The position numbers and the translations under genes are program-made. Positions 19,432 to 28,263 of a DNA stretch of 40,279 bases are shown one piece after another. The DNA lies in the NCBI GenBank assembly GCA_007694015.1, contig RECO01000171.1:1-40279 (forward strand), read 5' to 3'. The notes beneath the pieces are model-generated. The model did no database searches, was not told the DNA's origin, and saw only the letters and a program-made list of their open reading frames with translations. Every line of letters starts with the position of its first letter. Position 1 is the first letter of the stretch. This DNA comes from Geminicoccaceae bacterium. Its GTDB lineage: Bacteria; Pseudomonadota; Alphaproteobacteria; Geminicoccales; Geminicoccaceae.

Positions 19432-20868
19432 TTACCGTTTTGCCAGCGCGGCTTCGAACACACGGAGATAGGCCTCGGCCGGCCGTCGCCAGCCGAGGTC
19501 CTGCATCATGCCGCGCCGCTGCAGGGCCTGCCAGCGCGGCGGGTCCCGCCACACGGCGATCGCCCGCCGCATGCCGTCGATCAGGCGGTCGGTGCGGCCG
19601 GCTTCGACCAAAAAGCCCGTGCCATTGGCCGCCTCGTCGGCATCCACCACCGTGTCGATCAACCCGCCGGTCGCCGCCACCACCGGAACGCAGCCATAAC
19701 GCAGTCCGTAGAGCTGGGTCAGGCCGCAAGGCTCGAAGCGCGACGGCACGAGGACGGCGTCGCCGCCGGCGTGCAGCCGGTGGGCCAACGGCTCGTCGTA
19801 GCCGAGCCGAACGGCCACGCGGCCACGATGGTGGGTGCCGGCGGCCTCGAACCCACCCTCCAAATCCGCTTCGCCCGAGCCGAGGACCGCCAGCTGCCCG
19901 CCCGCCTCGACCAGCGCCGGCACCGCCGCGAGCAACACGTCCATGCCCTTCTGCCAAGCCAGCCGGCTGATCACCACGAACAGGGGCACATCGCCGCGCA
20001 CCTCCAGCCCGAGGGCCGCCTGCAGCGCCTGCTTGTGCTGGCCACGCAGCGCCAGGCGATCGGCGTCGTAGCCCGGTCGAACGAAGGGGTCGTCTGCCGG
20101 GTTCCAATGCACCGTGTCGATGCCGTTGACGATGCCGGCCAGATCAGCGGCGCGCGCCGCCAAGAGCCCCTGCAGCCCCATGCCCCAGAGATCCTGCTGG
20201 ATGTCCCGGGCGTAGGTGGGGCTGACCGTGGTGAGCTTGTCGGCATAGGCGAGGCCCGCCTTCAAAAAGCCGATGCCGCCGTAATACTCGACGCCCGCGA
20301 CCGTGAAGGACGACGCGGGCAAGCCCAGGGCGCCGAGCCAGTCGGGCGTGAATTGGCCCTGAAAGGCGAGGTTGTGCACCGTCATCACGGTCGCGGGGCC
20401 CATCCTGCCGTCGAGTGCCAGATAGGCCGGCACGAGGCCCGTCTGCCAGTCATGGGCGTGGACGACGTCGGGCTGGAAGGCCGCCAGCCGGCCGAGGCCG
20501 ATCTCGCGCGCCACCACGGCCAGGGCCGCGAAGCGAAAGGCCTCGTCGTCCCAGGGGGCACCCGAAGCCTGGCGGTAGGGATGGCCCGGACGGTCGAACA
20601 GATGCGGCGCGTCCACCACCATCCACCCGGCCTCCCCCCAGGCCCGATGTTTCTGGAGGATGCGGGCCGGACCGCCATAAAGCTCCCCATAGCGGTCGAC
20701 GACCTCGGCCGGCCCGAGGGTGGCCAGCACCTGGGGATAGCCCGGGATCAGGGTGACGACGTCATGCCCCAGTTCGGTCAGTGCCAGCGGCAACGCCCCC
20801 ACGACGTCGGCGAGCCCGCCGGTCTTGACGTAGGGAAAGGCCTCCGACGCGACGGCGAGAATGCGCAA
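19432..20868 (-). CDS. glgA: Glycogen synthase (ADP-glucose type, GT5)
   Basis: Elongates glycogen from ADP-glucose; 478 residues, normal for GT5. Visible motifs are the N-terminal KTGGLADVVGALP loop with Lys15, the C-domain ISRLAWQKGMDVLL, and the nucleotide-sugar site PSRFEPCGLTQLYGLRYGC followed by ATGGLIDTV. The protein starts RILAVASEAFPY, so the start codon is the TTG at 20868, five bases after the glgC stop; no ATG is available in that position. It lies between glgC, which makes its donor, and glgE, the alternative elongation enzyme. About 150 bases separate it from the glgE start and hold no gene I can support. Confidence 0.94.
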   Translation of the reverse strand: MRILAVASEAFPYVKTGGLADVVGALPLALTELGHDVVTLIPGYPQVLATLGPAEVVDRYGELYGGPARILQKHRAWGEAGWMVVDAPHLFDRPGHPYRQASGAPWDDEAFRFAALAVVAREIGLGRLAAFQPDVVHAHDWQTGLVPAYLALDGRMGPATVMTVHNLAFQGQFTPDWLGALGLPASSFTVAGVEYYGGIGFLKAGLAYADKLTTVSPTYARDIQQDLWGMGLQGLLAARAADLAGIVNGIDTVHWNPADDPFVRPGYDADRLALRGQHKQALQAALGLEVRGDVPLFVVISRLAWQKGMDVLLAAVPALVEAGGQLAVLGSGEADLEGGFEAAGTHHRGRVAVRLGYDEPLAHRLHAGGDAVLVPSRFEPCGLTQLYGLRYGCVPVVAATGGLIDTVVDADEAANGTGFLVEAGRTDRLIDGMRRAIAVWRDPPRWQALQRRGMMQDLGWRRPAEAYLRVFEAALAKR

Positions 20869-20873
20869 GGCGC

Positions 20874-22139
20874 TCAGTCCTCGAGCGCTGCCACCATGGG
20901 TGCGGTGATGAGACAGATGCCGTTCTCGGTCCGCCGAAAGCGCTTGGCGTCGAGTTCCGGATCCTCGCCCACGATCAGCCCCCGCGGGATCCGGACGCCA
21001 CGGTCGACGACCACGTTGGTGAGCCGGGCGCCGCGACCAATGTCGACGTCCGGCATGATCACCGCCCCCTGGAGCTGCGCATAGGAATGCACGTGGACGC
21101 GGGTAAAGAGGAGCGAGGTGTGCAGCTGGGCGCCCGAAACGATGCACCCACCGGAGACCAGCGAGCTGACGGCACTGCCGCGGCGGCCGGCGGCATCGTG
21201 GACGAACTTCGCGGGCGGCGCGATCTCGGCATAGGTCCAGATGGGCCAGTCGTGGTCGTAGAGGTCGAGTTCGGGCGTGACCGTGCAGAGGTCGATGTTG
21301 GCGGCCCAATAGGCGTCGATGGTGCCGACGTCGCGCCAATAGGCCTCGCGCTCTTCGGTGGAGCGTACACAGCTCTGGGTGAAGCGGTGCGCCTGGGCGT
21401 GGCCGTGCTTCACCAGATGCGGAATGATGTCCTTGCCGAAGTCGCGGCTGCTCTCCAGATCGGCGGCATCGCGCTTGAGCTGGTCGAACAGAAACTTGGC
21501 TTGAAAAGCGTAGATACCCATCGACGCCAGCGCCAGGTTCGGCTGGTCCGGAATGCCCGGCGGGTCTGACGGCTTCTCGACGAAGGCGATGATGCGATCG
21601 GTGGGATCGACGTGCATGACGCCGAAGCCGGTCGCCTCCATCCGCGGCACCTCGATGCAACCCACGGTCACGTCGGCGCCGCTCGAGACGTGCTCTTGGA
21701 GCATCACCTCGTAGTCCATTTTGTAGACGTGGTCGCCGGCGAGAATGATGATGTGTTCGACGCCGTGCCGCTCGACGATGTCGATGTTCTGATAGACGGC
21801 GTCCGCCGTGCCCTCGTACCAGCGATGCTCCGACACGCGCTGCGAGGCCGGCAGGATGTCGAAGCTCTCGTTACGCTCCGGCCGGAAGAAATTCCAACCG
21901 TGCTGCAAATGGCGGATGAGGCTGTGCGCCTTGTACTGCGTGGCCACGCCGATGCGGCGAATGCCGGAATTCATCGCATTCGACAAGGCGAAGTCGATGA
22001 TGCGGCTTTTGCCGCCGAAATGCACGGCCGGCTTGGCCCGACGGTCCGTCAGCTCCTTGAGCCGGCTGCCGCGACCGCCCGCGAGGACGTAGGCCATCGC
22101 ATTGCGGCACAGGTTCGGCATGGGCCGGCGCTGCGGCAT
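20874..22139 (-). CDS. glgC: Glucose-1-phosphate adenylyltransferase
   Basis: Makes ADP-glucose from glucose-1-phosphate and ATP, the committed step of classical glycogen synthesis; 421 residues. The N-terminal nucleotidyltransferase signature [20 protein letters not shown] is followed by [19 protein letters not shown], then [10 protein letters not shown] and FVEKP, and a left-handed beta-helix C-terminal domain ([20 protein letters not shown] and following) used for allosteric regulation. Start ATG 22139 is preceded by GAGGAACG. It is the second gene of the block, 75 bases after glgP, with glgA starting immediately after its stop. Confidence 0.96.
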   Translation of the reverse strand: MPQRRPMPNLCRNAMAYVLAGGRGSRLKELTDRRAKPAVHFGGKSRIIDFALSNAMNSGIRRIGVATQYKAHSLIRHLQHGWNFFRPERNESFDILPASQRVSEHRWYEGTADAVYQNIDIVERHGVEHIIILAGDHVYKMDYEVMLQEHVSSGADVTVGCIEVPRMEATGFGVMHVDPTDRIIAFVEKPSDPPGIPDQPNLALASMGIYAFQAKFLFDQLKRDAADLESSRDFGKDIIPHLVKHGHAQAHRFTQSCVRSTEEREAYWRDVGTIDAYWAANIDLCTVTPELDLYDHDWPIWTYAEIAPPAKFVHDAAGRRGSAVSSLVSGGCIVSGAQLHTSLLFTRVHVHSYAQLQGAVIMPDVDIGRGARLTNVVVDRGVRIPRGLIVGEDPELDAKRFRRTENGICLITAPMVAALED

Positions 22140-22214
22140 CTCGTTCCTCCCCGATCGTCAACGGTCATCGTCGACGGACGTCCAATCGACGCCCGCGCCG
22201 CAGCAAAGCGGCGT

Positions 22215-24692
22215 TCAGGAAGTGGGTACAGGATCGGCGTGCACCTGCCAAATCTCTTTGGCGTATTCTCGGATCGTGCGGTCGGACGAAAACCAACCGA
22301 CCCCGGCCGTGTTCGCCACGGCCTTGGGCCACCAGGCCGCCGGGCTGGCAAAGCAGGCGGCGGCGTTCTGCTGGGCGGCGGCGTAGGCGGCGAAGTCGGC
22401 CGTCACCAGATAGCGGTCGTGGTTCAAAAGACCGTCCACCAGACGGCGGTAGCGATCGCGGTCGTCGGGCGAAAACACCCCGGTCGCGACCTGCTCCAAG
22501 ACCTCGGCCAGGCTCGGGGTCGCGGCCACGGCGGCACGCGGATCGAACCCCTCCGCCCACAGCCTCGCCACTTCTTCCGCCGTCTTGCCGAAGATGAAGA
22601 TGTTGTCGGCGCCGACGTGCTCGCGGATCTCGACGTTGGCGCCGTCCAGCGTGCCGATGGTCATCGCCCCGTTGAGCGCAAACTTCATGTTGCCGGTGCC
22701 GGAGGCCTCCATGCCGGCGGTCGAAATCTGCTCGGAGAGGTCGGCCGCCGGAATCACCACTTCCGCCAGCGACACGTTGTAGTTCGGAACGAAAATGATC
22801 TTCAGCCGATCGCCGACCAAGGGATCGTTGTTCACCATGCGACCGACGTCGTTGATCAGCTTGATGATCAGCTTCGCCTGGTGATAGGCCGCCGCCGCCT
22901 TGCCGGCGAAAATCTTGACCCGCGGCTGCCAGTCCTTGTGCGGCTGCGCCCGCATCGCGTCGTAGAGGGCGATCGCGTCGAGGATGTTCAAAAGCTGGCG
23001 CTTGTATTCGTGAATGCGCTTGATCTGGACGTCGAACAGGGCACTCGGGTCGAGCTTCAAGCCGTGCCGCCGGTCGATCAACGCGGCGAGCCGTTCCTTG
23101 TTGGCCCGCTTCACCGCCCGAAAGCGCTCGATGAAAGCCGGATCGGTGGCATGCGCCCGCAAGGCCGCCAACTCTTCGGCATGGGCGATCCAGCGATCGC
23201 CGATGGTGTCGGTGATCAGCCCGGCGAGGCCCGGATTGCTGTTCAAGAGCCAGCGGCGCGGCGTGATGCCGTTGGTCTTGCTCACGATCTTCTGCGGGAA
23301 GATCCGGTTGAGCGGACCGAACACCGTCTTCTTCATCAGTTCGGTGTGCAGCTTGGACACACCGTTGACCTTGTGCGCGGCGAGAAAGGCCAAGTGCCCC
23401 ATGCGCACCCGCCGGCCGGCACTCTCGTCGATCAACGATACCGCCCGCACCATCTCGTCGTCGATGTTGCCGCGGTCGCGCAACTCGCGAAGAAAGTCGG
23501 CGTTCAACTCGTACATGATCTGCATGTGCCGCGGCAGCAACCGCTCCATCATCGGCACGGGCCAGCTTTCGAGCGCTTCCGGCAACAGCGTGTGGTTGGT
23601 GTAGCTGATGACGCGGCAAGTCGTCTCCCACGCGTCCTGCCAAGGGACACCATGCACGTCGACCAGGAGCCGCATCAACTCGGGCACCGCCAGGGAGGGG
23701 TGCGTGTCGTTCAACTGGATGGCCACCCGGTCGGCGAGGTCGTCGAAGCTGCCGTAATAGTCGAGCTGACGGCGCAACAGGTCCTGGAGCGACGCCGAGG
23801 TGAAGAAGAATTCCTGCTTCAGCCGCAACTCGCGGCCGGCCTCGGTGCTGTCGTCCGGATAGAGGACGAGCGAAATGCTTTCCGCCGACGCCTTGCCCAT
23901 CAGGGCCCGGACGTAATCGCCGGCATTGAATTCGCTCAGTTGCATGGGCTCGACCGCCCGCGCCGACCAGAGCCGGAGGTTGTTCACCCGCCGCGCGGCC
24001 CAGCCGACCACCGGGCTGTCGTAGGCGATGGCGTTGACACGCTCGCCCGGCACCCACCGGGCGCGGCGGTCGGTGGTGCGCTCGACCACCCCGCCAAAGC
24101 CGACCTCGTAGACTACCTCGGGCCGTTCGAATTCCCAAGGATTGCCGAACTCCAGCCAATCCTCGGGCCGCTCGACCTGCCAGCCATCGGCGAACATCTG
24201 GCGGAACAAGCCGTGGCGATAGCGAATCCCGTAGCCGTAGCCGGGCACGCCGATGCTCGCCATGCTCTCCAGAAAACACGCGGCCAGCCGGCCGAGGCCC
24301 CCATTGCCGAGTGCCGCGTCGGGCTCCTGCTCGGCCACATCGTCGTAGTCCACGCCGAGGCCCGCCAACGCTTGGCGGCAGATGTCGAGCATCTGCAGGT
24401 TGCTGAGGCTGTCCGTCATCAACCGCCCGATCAGAAACTCGACCGAGAAGTAATAGACGCGCTTTTCGTCCTGCTCGTAGGTGCTGCGGGTGGTGTCGAT
24501 CCAGCGCCGCGTGATGTGATCGCGCACGGCGTAGGCGGTGGCCACCAGCCAATCGCGGTCGCTGGCGTGGGCCTGGTCCTTGCCCACCTGGTACATCAGC
24601 TTCGAGACGATGGCCGAGCGCAGTTCCTCGACGCTGGGCCGGGTGCCGCCGAACGGCAGGGGTTCCTCGGCAAGCTGCAGGGCGTGGCGCAT
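22215..24692 (-). CDS. glgP: Glycogen (maltodextrin) phosphorylase
   Basis: GT35 phosphorylase, 825 residues, releasing glucose-1-phosphate from alpha-1,4 glucan ends. The pyridoxal-phosphate lysine is Lys670 in EASGTGNMKFALNG. Other family motifs are GNGGLGRLAACFLESMA, the phosphate region around IFAGKAAAAYHQAK and the RIHEYKRQLLN block. It is the first gene of the co-directional glucan block. Its ATG at 24692 follows a G-rich stretch (GAGGGGGC) that can act as ribosome binding site. Product glucose-1-phosphate is also the substrate of GlgC encoded next. No convincing promoter was picked out in the 180 bases upstream, though the block must start there. Confidence 0.96.
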   Translation of the reverse strand: MRHALQLAEEPLPFGGTRPSVEELRSAIVSKLMYQVGKDQAHASDRDWLVATAYAVRDHITRRWIDTTRSTYEQDEKRVYYFSVEFLIGRLMTDSLSNLQMLDICRQALAGLGVDYDDVAEQEPDAALGNGGLGRLAACFLESMASIGVPGYGYGIRYRHGLFRQMFADGWQVERPEDWLEFGNPWEFERPEVVYEVGFGGVVERTTDRRARWVPGERVNAIAYDSPVVGWAARRVNNLRLWSARAVEPMQLSEFNAGDYVRALMGKASAESISLVLYPDDSTEAGRELRLKQEFFFTSASLQDLLRRQLDYYGSFDDLADRVAIQLNDTHPSLAVPELMRLLVDVHGVPWQDAWETTCRVISYTNHTLLPEALESWPVPMMERLLPRHMQIMYELNADFLRELRDRGNIDDEMVRAVSLIDESAGRRVRMGHLAFLAAHKVNGVSKLHTELMKKTVFGPLNRIFPQKIVSKTNGITPRRWLLNSNPGLAGLITDTIGDRWIAHAEELAALRAHATDPAFIERFRAVKRANKERLAALIDRRHGLKLDPSALFDVQIKRIHEYKRQLLNILDAIALYDAMRAQPHKDWQPRVKIFAGKAAAAYHQAKLIIKLINDVGRMVNNDPLVGDRLKIIFVPNYNVSLAEVVIPAADLSEQISTAGMEASGTGNMKFALNGAMTIGTLDGANVEIREHVGADNIFIFGKTAEEVARLWAEGFDPRAAVAATPSLAEVLEQVATGVFSPDDRDRYRRLVDGLLNHDRYLVTADFAAYAAAQQNAAACFASPAAWWPKAVANTAGVGWFSSDRTIREYAKEIWQVHADPVPTS

Positions 24693-24873
24693 GATGCCCC
24701 CTCGTTACGTTCCTCGGGCGTTCGCTGGCGCGCTAGCGCCACGCCGGCTAGGGACGGGGCGAACACGTCTTCGACGGAGGTTTTAACCCGAGTGACGGCA
24801 TTCGGGGGTGCATCCTTTGGGCGCATGGGCCAGCCCCGTCGCAGGAGGCGGCCGGGCGCGCAGCGGCACCGGC

Positions 24874-24906
24874 AAAAAAGCGGGGTGCGGCCAAGCCGCA
24901 CCCCGC
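24874..24906 (-). terminator. Intrinsic terminator of the BI-1-like gene
   Basis: A perfect 12-bp stem (GCGGGGTGCGGC, 24880-24891, with its complement 24895-24906) around a three-base loop. On the minus strand it is followed by six T (24879-24874). It lies 55 bases past the stop of the BI-1-like gene and separates it from glgP. Confidence 0.9.
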
Positions 24907-24960
24907 CACGAGCGGCAAGTCGTGTGCAAGTCGTGTAGGGGAGGTGCCGCCCGCGGAACC

Positions 24961-25674
24961 TCAGTCGTCGCGCTGACCCAAGAGCGACAGCAACATCATG
25001 AAAAGGTTGATGAAGCTGAGGTAGAGCGACAGCGCACCCAGGACGGCCAGCTTGGTCAGCCCTTCGGTGCCGTGACCCTCGTGGTAGACCTCCTTGATGC
25101 GCTGCGTGTCGTAGGCAGCCAGGCCAGTGAAGACGATCACGCCGACGATCGACACCACGAACTGCAACATCGAGCTCTGCAGGAAGATGTTGACGATCAT
25201 GGCGATGATCACGCCGAACAGGCCCATGATCAAGAACGAGCCCCAGTTCGAGAGGTCGCGCTTGGTCGTGTAGCCGAACAGGCTCATTGCCCCGAACATC
25301 GCCGCGGTGATGAAGAAGACGCGGGCAATGCTGGCACCGGTAAAGACGTGGAAGATCGACGCGAGCGACAGCCCCATGACCGCGCAGAACGTCCAAAACA
25401 GCGTCTGCGCCGTGGCCGCGGAAATCTTGTCGGCGCGGAACGACAGGAAGAACACGAAGCCCAAGGGCGCCAGCATCACGACCCATTGCAGCGGCGTGCC
25501 GAAGATCAGCCCCATCATGGCGGGCGAGCTGGCGACGGCCAGCGCGGTGGCGCCGGTCAGGCCGAGCCCCATCAGCATGAAATTGTAGACGCGCAGCATA
25601 TGCTGGCGCAGGCCCTCGTCGTAGAGCGCCTCCGTCGTCACGCCCGCGCGCATGGTGCGGTTCAGGCTCTCCAT
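24961..25674 (-). CDS. Bax inhibitor-1 family (YccA/YbhL-like) inner-membrane protein
   Basis: A 237-residue multi-pass membrane protein of the BI-1/TMBIM family. Seven hydrophobic segments are visible between about residues 30 and 232, including MLMGLGLTGATALAVASS, VVMLAPLGFVFFLSF, LFWTFCAVMGLSLASIF, FLIMGLFGVIIAMIVNIFL and the final ALSLYLSFINLFMMLLSLLG. The conserved TGLAAYDTQRIKE near the end contains the Asp of the BI-1 pH-sensing site. The N-terminal MESLNRTMRAGVTTEALYDEGLRQHMLRVYN is typical of alphaproteobacterial members. AAGGAGGAG lies just before the ATG at 25674. Function in bacteria is not firmly settled; some members act as calcium leak channels or interact with FtsH. Divergent from an OxyR-like regulator, 126 bases apart. 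Confidence 0.9.
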   Translation of the reverse strand: MESLNRTMRAGVTTEALYDEGLRQHMLRVYNFMLMGLGLTGATALAVASSPAMMGLIFGTPLQWVVMLAPLGFVFFLSFRADKISAATAQTLFWTFCAVMGLSLASIFHVFTGASIARVFFITAAMFGAMSLFGYTTKRDLSNWGSFLIMGLFGVIIAMIVNIFLQSSMLQFVVSIVGVIVFTGLAAYDTQRIKEVYHEGHGTEGLTKLAVLGALSLYLSFINLFMMLLSLLGQRDD

Positions 25675-25749
25675 CTCCCCTCTCCTCCTTGCCGAGTCCT
25701 GCCCACTTGGCAGACTGCAACCGAAGTCGTAGGTGGCGCGCCGACCTTG

Positions 25750-25764
25750 ATCGTGCCAATCGAT
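25750..25764. promoter_or_regulatory. Candidate LysR-type operator between BI-1 gene and oxyR-like gene
   Basis: ATCG-N7-CGAT dyad, matching the T-N11-A geometry of LysR-type sites and the half-site spacing of OxyR boxes (ATAG-N7-CTAT). It lies 36 bases upstream of the regulator start and 75 bases upstream of the divergent gene start. Autoregulation and control of the BI-1-like gene are inferred from position. Confidence 0.4.
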
Positions 25765-25800
25765 TTGAGGCGCGTTTTTGATCGAAGGAGCCGATGAAAC

Positions 25801-26730
25801 TTGCCAAGCCTGCAGCAACTCCGCTACCTGGTGGCGATCGCCGACACCGCACATTTCAGCCGGGCGGCCGAGCGCTGCCACGTCAGCCAGCCCACCCTCT
25901 CCGGCCAATTGAAGGAGTTGGAGCGCCGGCTTGCCGGCCAACTGGTCGAGCGCGACCGCAAGGCCAAGGTGATCCTGACGCCGCTCGGCCGCGAGGTGGT
26001 GGCCCGCGCCCGGCGCATCCTGCGCGACGTCGAGGACATCAAGGACCTCGCCCGCCGCGGCGGCCCGCACCCGGTCGGCACCATCCGCCTGGGCGCCGTG
26101 CCGACGCTCGGCGCCTATTTCCTCTCCTTGGTGGTGCCGGACCTGCACCTGACCTTTCCCGAACTCCGCCTGTTCGTGCGCGAAGCCGGCACGGAGAGCC
26201 TGTTGAGCGCGCTCGACGACGGCCAGCTCGATGCGCTCTTGGTCCCGCTGCCGGTGCGCGGCGAGCATCTGGAGACCACGCCACTGCTGCGCGAGCCGCT
26301 TTTGGCGGTGGTCGCGGCCGATCACCCGCTCGCGCGGGCATCGAGCGTGGGGCCTGCCGACCTGCGCGGCCAGACGGTCCTGGCACTGGAGCCGGGCCAC
26401 CGCCTGCACGCCCAGGTCGAGGAGCTCTGCGCCCAGGTCGGTGCCAAGGTCGCGCGCGACTTCGAGGGCACCAGCCTCGACACCCTGCGCTTGATGGTGG
26501 GCATGGGGCTCGGCCTCACCTTCCTGCCCGCCCTCTACGTGCGCACCGAAGCCCTGAAGGATCCGGCCGTCCGCGTCCTGCCCTTCCTGCCCGACGCGCC
26601 GGTGCGCCAAATCGGTCTGGTTTGGCGCAAGCGCTCCGCCCGGACCGAAGCGTTTCTAACCCTCGCCGAGCGCATGCGGCAGGTGCTGGAGGACAGCGTG
26701 GCCGGGATCGAGGTCCAACGTCCCGGTTGA
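25801..26730 (+). CDS. OxyR-like LysR-family regulator without the peroxidatic cysteine
   Basis: A 309-residue LysR-family activator most like OxyR: N-terminal winged helix (LQQLRYLVAIADTAHFSRAA, CHVSQPTLSGQLKELERRL) and a substrate domain following OxyR throughout. Escherichia coli OxyR has LEDGHCLRDQAMGFC, with redox cysteines 199 and 208 nine residues apart. Here the segment is LEPGHRLHAQVEELC: position 201 is Arg (CGC, 26401-26403) and the second Cys is kept at 210. It should therefore not form the peroxide-sensing disulfide, unless another cysteine substitutes. Start is TTG at 25801, ten bases after GAAGGAG; a nearby ATG at 25794 is out of frame. It is divergent from the BI-1-like gene and 55 bases ahead of the phosphatase gene. 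Confidence 0.85.
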   Translation: MPSLQQLRYLVAIADTAHFSRAAERCHVSQPTLSGQLKELERRLAGQLVERDRKAKVILTPLGREVVARARRILRDVEDIKDLARRGGPHPVGTIRLGAVPTLGAYFLSLVVPDLHLTFPELRLFVREAGTESLLSALDDGQLDALLVPLPVRGEHLETTPLLREPLLAVVAADHPLARASSVGPADLRGQTVLALEPGHRLHAQVEELCAQVGAKVARDFEGTSLDTLRLMVGMGLGLTFLPALYVRTEALKDPAVRVLPFLPDAPVRQIGLVWRKRSARTEAFLTLAERMRQVLEDSVAGIEVQRPG

Positions 26731-26785
26731 GAAAGATCGCTGTCGTGCCACTGTGCGGGTATCCCTCACGGCCCGGGGCTCGCCC

Positions 26786-28213
26786 ATGCCGCTCGATCGT
26801 CGCCGCTTCCTCGCCCTCACCGCCAGCTCGGCGCTCGTCGGCCCGTGGGGCCGCCACAGCGGCGCCGCCGCCGCGCCCGCCCGGAACGTCATCTTGATGA
26901 TCAGCGACGGGGCCGGCTTCCACAGCTGGAACGCCGCCGCGTACTACGCCGACGGCAGGCTCGGCCAGCGCCCCTACGACCGGCTGAGGGTGCGGACGCT
27001 GATGACCACCTTCCCGCTGAACACGAGCCGCACCGCAACGCACGACGGCCGGGCGAGCATTACCTACGACCCGGCGCGCGCCTGGTCGAAGGTACCGGTG
27101 ACCACCGCCAGCCGCAGCCATGACGACCACTTCGCCGGCTACGCCTACGTCAAGCAGGACTTCACCGACAGCGCCGCGGCCGGCACCGCCCTCAGCGCCG
27201 GGATCAAGACCTACAACAACGCCATCAACGTCGACGACTTCGGCCGCCCGGTGCGCATGGTGAGCGAGTTCGCGAAATCCGCCGGCAAGGCCGTGGGCGT
27301 CGTCACCTCGGTGCAGCTCAGCCACGCTACCCCCGCCGCCTTCGCCGCGCACAACCCGAGCCGCCAAGACTATGTCGGCATCGCCGAAGAGATGCTCCAG
27401 GACGACCTCGTCGACGTCATGATGGGTTGCGGCCACCCCCTCTTCGACGGCAATGGCCAAGCGCGCGCGCCCGACGCCGATCGCGCGTTCCGCTTTCTCG
27501 GCGGCCCGGAGCTGTTCGAGCGCACCCGCCGCGGCGAGCGGGGCCAACAATGGATCGAGACCAAGGCCGACTTCGAAGCCCTGGCCCAAGGTCGCCTCCG
27601 CCGCACCCACGCCCAATTGGTCGGCGTGCCGCAGGTCGCCTCGACCCTCCAGTTCAACCGCCAGGGCGCCCCGCTCACCACCGTACCCGACCTCGCCACC
27701 ATGAGCCTCGGTGCCCTGAACACGCTCGGTCGCCACGACGCAGGCTTTTTCCTCATGATCGAAGGCGGTGCCGTCGACTGGGCGGCCCACCGCAACGCCA
27801 CCCGCCGCCTGATCGAAGAACAGCTCGATTTCGACGGGGCCGTCGCCGCCGTCATCGCCTGGATCGAGGACCATGGCGGCTTCGAGGAGACCCTCCTCAT
27901 CGTCACCACCGATCACGGCAACGGCATTCTCTACGGCCCCGAAAGCGACCGGATCGCGTTCCAACCCGTGGTGAATCGAGGCCAGGGCGCCCTTCCGGAG
28001 GTGATGTGGCATTTCCACGACCACACCAATGAACTGGTGCCGGTCTGGAGCGCCGGCCCCGGCGCCGAGCGCCTGCTCGCTGTCAGCAGCGGCCGCGACC
28101 CGCATACCCACCTGGTCGGCTGGAACGACGTCACCCGCTACCACGACAACACCGACATCGCCGCCGCCATGGTCCAAGCCATGACCGGCGAAGCCCTCCC
28201 CATCTGGCAGTGA
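26786..28213 (+). CDS. Tat-exported alkaline phosphatase
   Basis: Alkaline phosphatase (PhoA superfamily), 475 residues, hydrolysing phosphomonoesters in the periplasm. The N-terminus MPLDRRRFLALTASSALVG has a twin-arginine signal and the mature part begins near residue 30. Metal ligand Asp41 is in LMISDGAGFHSW. The catalytic serine is Ser129 in FTDSAAAGTALSAGIKTYN. Further metal sites are MIEGGAVDWAAH, TTDHGNGI and a late His in DPHTHL. ATG 26786 is chosen because it begins the Tat signal. It follows the OxyR-like gene in the same direction, so co-transcription is possible, and it is followed by a UUCG-loop hairpin. Substrate is unknown; no pho box was recognised. Confidence 0.9.
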   Translation: MPLDRRRFLALTASSALVGPWGRHSGAAAAPARNVILMISDGAGFHSWNAAAYYADGRLGQRPYDRLRVRTLMTTFPLNTSRTATHDGRASITYDPARAWSKVPVTTASRSHDDHFAGYAYVKQDFTDSAAAGTALSAGIKTYNNAINVDDFGRPVRMVSEFAKSAGKAVGVVTSVQLSHATPAAFAAHNPSRQDYVGIAEEMLQDDLVDVMMGCGHPLFDGNGQARAPDADRAFRFLGGPELFERTRRGERGQQWIETKADFEALAQGRLRRTHAQLVGVPQVASTLQFNRQGAPLTTVPDLATMSLGALNTLGRHDAGFFLMIEGGAVDWAAHRNATRRLIEEQLDFDGAVAAVIAWIEDHGGFEETLLIVTTDHGNGILYGPESDRIAFQPVVNRGQGALPEVMWHFHDHTNELVPVWSAGPGAERLLAVSSGRDPHTHLVGWNDVTRYHDNTDIAAAMVQAMTGEALPIWQ

Positions 28214-28219
28214 AGCCAA

Positions 28220-28233
28220 GCGGCTTCGGCCGC
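28220..28233 (+). terminator. Small hairpin after the phosphatase gene
   Basis: GCGGC-TTCG-GCCGC, a 5-bp stem with the very stable UUCG tetraloop, extendable by an imperfect outer GCC/GGC pairing. It begins 7 bases after the phosphatase stop and lies between two convergent genes. No T run follows, so it may act with Rho or as a 3' end stabiliser. Confidence 0.45.
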
Positions 28234-28263
28234 GCTGGCAATCTCGAACCCAAGGGCAGGGCG

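Noticed and set aside
21612-24938. Long plus-strand frame opposite glgC and glgP
   Set aside because: Antisense shadow spanning two unrelated genes and their spacer.
25794-26897. Plus-strand frame starting at ATG 25794 just after the ribosome binding site
   Set aside because: Out of frame with the OxyR-like protein, and its product is Pro/Arg-rich with no motif; spacing of only 3 bases to the Shine-Dalgarno sequence is too short.
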